Source of the DNA: Picochlorum sp. 'celeri' | Lineage: Eukaryota > Chlorophyta > Trebouxiophyceae | Direction: 5' to 3' | Length of the DNA: 64,000 nt | Assembly (NCBI GenBank): GCA_010909725.1 | Contig: JAACMV010000030.1 | Span: forward strand, 62,001 to 126,000 | Shown: positions 61,820 to 64,000 of the stretch, in pieces | How positions within the stretch are numbered: the first letter of the stretch is position 1 | How the letters are laid out: each line of letters opens with the position of its first letter | Notes under the pieces: model-generated | What the model saw: only the letters and a program-made list of their open reading frames with translations | Told to the model about the DNA's origin: nothing | The model's database searches: none | Position numbers and translations under genes: made by a program

Positions 61820-62440
61820 ATGGGAAGATATTCCAAGAAAGGATTTCTTCCAAGAAACCAAGAACATTGCAACATACACGTCAGCACAATGCGAAATGAA
61901 ATAATTCGATCAATGGTTGTGGAAAAGGTTGCCGTAGATATCCTTGAACCCAATGGTAGGGAGCGGTTTTCTGCCTGTGGGGAACTGGTGTTGCCAGGGG
62001 AGGATGGGGCGGTATTTGACCCATCGTCGTCGATGGATTGTGATCTAGACCTCTCTCAAGGGACTCCTAGATTTTATATAATGCGGCTGAGGGACAGAGA
62101 GAAACGGTTTGATAGGATTACGTACCATGAAAAGGTGACCCAATGCCTGGCCCTGTCATCACCCAGCACGCTGTCTGGATGGTACTTGGCAGTGGCTCCT
62201 CCAACGTATACGCAGGGAGATGAGACGGTGGTGTATCCAGATTTAGAAAAGGATGTGGTTGTGTATCGCATTCCTCATGGCGTGATTGTCAAGTTGCATA
62301 AAGGGACATGGCATGCAGGGCCTTTGTGGGATCCTAAAGAGGCCAGTGTGGCCGAGTTTATGAACTTGGAGCTGAGCGATACGAATGTGGTTGATCATCA
62401 TACGCATGTATATGGAGATGGAGGGGCTATGGTGGATTAA
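61820..62440 (+). CDS. Ureidoglycolate lyase/hydrolase-like cupin protein
   Basis: 206 residues from ATG 61820 (183 if the in-frame ATG at 61889 is used). Cupin-like strands with GTPRFYIMRLRDREKRFDRI, then ITYHEKVTQCLALSS, then VKLHKGTWHAGPLWD and MNLELSDTNVVDHHTH. These are hallmarks of the family annotated as ureidoglycolate lyase/hydrolase in plants. Bacterial AllA splits ureidoglycolate into glyoxylate and urea; the plant function is assigned by homology. No transit peptide. The stop is 11 bases from the stop of the ureidoglycolate amidohydrolase gene, a likely functional pair. Confidence 0.82.
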   Translation: MGRYSKKGFLPRNQEHCNIHVSTMRNEIIRSMVVEKVAVDILEPNGRERFSACGELVLPGEDGAVFDPSSSMDCDLDLSQGTPRFYIMRLRDREKRFDRITYHEKVTQCLALSSPSTLSGWYLAVAPPTYTQGDETVVYPDLEKDVVVYRIPHGVIVKLHKGTWHAGPLWDPKEASVAEFMNLELSDTNVVDHHTHVYGDGGAMVD

Positions 62441-62451
62441 ATCAGTGTCTA

Positions 62452-63828
62452 CTATAATTCTGTGTGTTGTTCAACAGACCCGGCCAGGTTTGCCAGGGTG
62501 TATGCTAGGACCTCAACACCCTGGCGTATGTAACGAGGAGCTGTAAACTCATCAGGTCTGTGACTCTTCCCTTCTTCTGAGGGAATAAATATCATTCCCA
62601 TATCGCTTATCTGCGCCATGAAGAGGGAGTCGTGGTATGCGCGGCTGATCATACGTCTAGAAGAGAGATTGAAATGGGATGCAGCAGCCTCAATCGTCTC
62701 CACGATATGACTCTTGGATATTGCGGGAGGATCAAGGTTGAGGGTTTTGAATTCATATTCAACCCCACGTCTCGACGCGATGCTTTTGGCAGCTTCTTTG
62801 AGCTGGTCAATCACCTTTGATCGTCTGACTGGGTCTGGGTCCCTCAGATCAATCTCCAGTTCTGCAACTCTGGGCACGCTGTTGATGGCGCCGGGCGATA
62901 TCTGCCATTTCCCTACAGTCCCAACAATGTCGATAGATCCAGTCGACACGACTGACTTTTCTACTTCGAGGGCCAATTCCGCCGCAGCAAGACTGGCATC
63001 ATGCCTGTCTGGCATGAGAAGGGCACCAGCATGTCCTCCTCCTCCCTTGAAGCTGACATAGAAAGCAGAAGGAGCAGCAATGGCAGTTACAACACCAATA
63101 TCCGTATTAGATGCTTCCAATTCCGGCCCTTGCTCTATATGCAACTCGACAAAAGATGCAACAGAGTATGAGGAGACATTCTTGATGATATCCTCCTCTG
63201 ATTGAATTCCATCAATACCAGCTTCCCGAGCTGCCTGTATAAATGTCTTACCTTCATTGTCTTGTAACTGCGACAATTGCTCAGCTCCTAGAGCCCCCGC
63301 CATGGCCCTACTAGAGATACAACTCAAGCCAAACCGAGTGGGCTCTTCAGAAGTGAACATGATCACTTGTATAGGCCTGCTGGGAACAAATCCCGACGCT
63401 TTCAATGCCCGCACTGCTTCAATACCTCCCAAAACGCCAACAGTACCATCATACGCTCCTGCCAATGGAATAGCATCGCAGTGACTTCCAGTCATCACAG
63501 AGCCAACAGAGCTCCCACTCCCATCAGGTACCCACGTTCCTACAATGCTCCCCATGGCATCCACATGCACCTCCAAACCAACATCCTCCATCAACGATAT
63601 GATGTATTTCCTCGCAAGGACATCCTTCTCCGTAAATAAAACACGAGTCACAGCGGGATGTGGGTCGTCAGAAACCCTAGCAAGTTGAGCAATTTGACCC
63701 ACCAACCTCCGCTCATCCACCCGAATATCCCCCACTAGACTATTGCAGAGTCCATGAATAATGCATAGATTGAACAGGACCGCTACTAAAAAGACTCCGG
63801 AACAGTTTCGAAACGATCCCTGAAGCAT
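62452..63828 (-). CDS. UAH: Ureidoglycolate amidohydrolase
   Basis: 458 residues. A hydrophobic N-terminus (GVFLVAVLFNLCIIHGLC) suggests ER targeting, as in plant UAH. M20/M28-type amidohydrolase landmarks: TGSHCDAIPLAGAYDGTVGV, FTSEEPTRFGLSCISSRAM, VELHIEQGPELE, GGGGHAGALLMPDRHDASLA and ISRAYHDSLFMAQISDMGMI. Metal-binding His/Asp/Glu residues are in place. The RFGLSC and AYHDSLFM forms favour UAH over allantoate amidohydrolase; that distinction rests on remembered motifs. It converts ureidoglycolate to glyoxylate, ammonia and CO2, the last step of purine breakdown. Confidence 0.88.
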   Translation of the reverse strand: MLQGSFRNCSGVFLVAVLFNLCIIHGLCNSLVGDIRVDERRLVGQIAQLARVSDDPHPAVTRVLFTEKDVLARKYIISLMEDVGLEVHVDAMGSIVGTWVPDGSGSSVGSVMTGSHCDAIPLAGAYDGTVGVLGGIEAVRALKASGFVPSRPIQVIMFTSEEPTRFGLSCISSRAMAGALGAEQLSQLQDNEGKTFIQAAREAGIDGIQSEEDIIKNVSSYSVASFVELHIEQGPELEASNTDIGVVTAIAAPSAFYVSFKGGGGHAGALLMPDRHDASLAAAELALEVEKSVVSTGSIDIVGTVGKWQISPGAINSVPRVAELEIDLRDPDPVRRSKVIDQLKEAAKSIASRRGVEYEFKTLNLDPPAISKSHIVETIEAAASHFNLSSRRMISRAYHDSLFMAQISDMGMIFIPSEEGKSHRPDEFTAPRYIRQGVEVLAYTLANLAGSVEQHTEL

Positions 63829-64000
63829 GGAGCTGTTTTCAGTTCAATTGCAATCCAACGCTCATTCCTTGTTCTATGAAAAAACCCTCGTCTACTTGAA
63901 AAAATATTACACTTGAGAAGATTATATGATCACGCAAGAGCAGCCATCGGTATCATTGTGTTTCCTGCCCTCGTCCTGGCCCTGATGATGATCCGGGTGG

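Noticed and set aside
1..64000. CRISPR arrays, insertion sequences, tRNA and rRNA genes
   Set aside because: I scanned the gaps by eye for spaced repeats, terminal inverted repeats and cloverleaf-like segments and found none I could support; a tRNA or snRNA search by program could still find one.

Overview
This is a gene-dense nuclear window from a compact-genome green alga, probably a prasinophyte-grade or early-diverging chlorophyte. The lineage call rests on a PsaO photosystem I subunit, an ABA4-type plastid protein, an SBP-box transcription factor, a plant-type CUL1 and a plant-type ureidoglycolate amidohydrolase. About 43 protein genes lie on both strands. Nearly half are split by short GT-AG introns, mostly 64-160 bases, with GTRNGT-like donors. 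The introns cluster at the 5' ends of coding sequences: RPL35 has a 4-base first exon and the ankyrin-kinase a 14-base one. No rRNA, tRNA, CRISPR or mobile element was recognised.

Layout. 1-8 kb: phospholipid scramblase (cut by the left edge), EMB8-type hydrolase and a giant membrane-anchored subtilase, tandem on the minus strand. 8-20 kb: expression genes (CPSF160, BolA, RPL35, ABA4-like, MED6, SPT4, NAA40, SBP factor, a small unknown gene). 20-27 kb: RING-CH protein, ankyrin array, LysM/polysaccharide deacetylase surface protein, NOSIP. 27-40 kb: small acylation-candidate protein, CDPK, VPS45, mitochondrial carrier, cysteine synthase, MFS transporter, DNL zinc protein, CSN4, DMT transporter, TMEM53-like hydrolase. 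40-54 kb: four-TM protein, OS-9 lectin, GILT reductase, PAP2 phosphatase, ankyrin-kinase, GDP-mannose dehydratase, MRS2 transporter. 54-64 kb: 2-O-sulfotransferase, CUL1, RNF121, tail-anchored protein, AlgH, PsaO, and two ureidoglycolate enzymes tail to tail.

Packing is extreme. Twelve convergent pairs have stop codons only 10-53 bases apart. Several same-strand neighbours are 13-53 bases apart, and one pair overlaps by one base (TGATG), so dicistronic transcripts are plausible. Ubiquitin/ERAD functions are frequent (CUL1, CSN4, RNF121, RING-CH, NOSIP, OS-9), and the subtilase tail itself carries two ubiquitin-interacting motifs and a PPxY.

Most notable: the subtilase with a ubiquitin-reading cytosolic tail, an SBP domain lacking a zinc-binding His, an MRS2 with AMN in place of GMN, a CDPK lacking the HRD His, the homogenised 105-base ankyrin array, an OS-9 with an inserted ShKT domain, and a 13-base promoter motif shared at the same distance from two start codons. 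Domain calls come from reading translations by eye; no database search was run.
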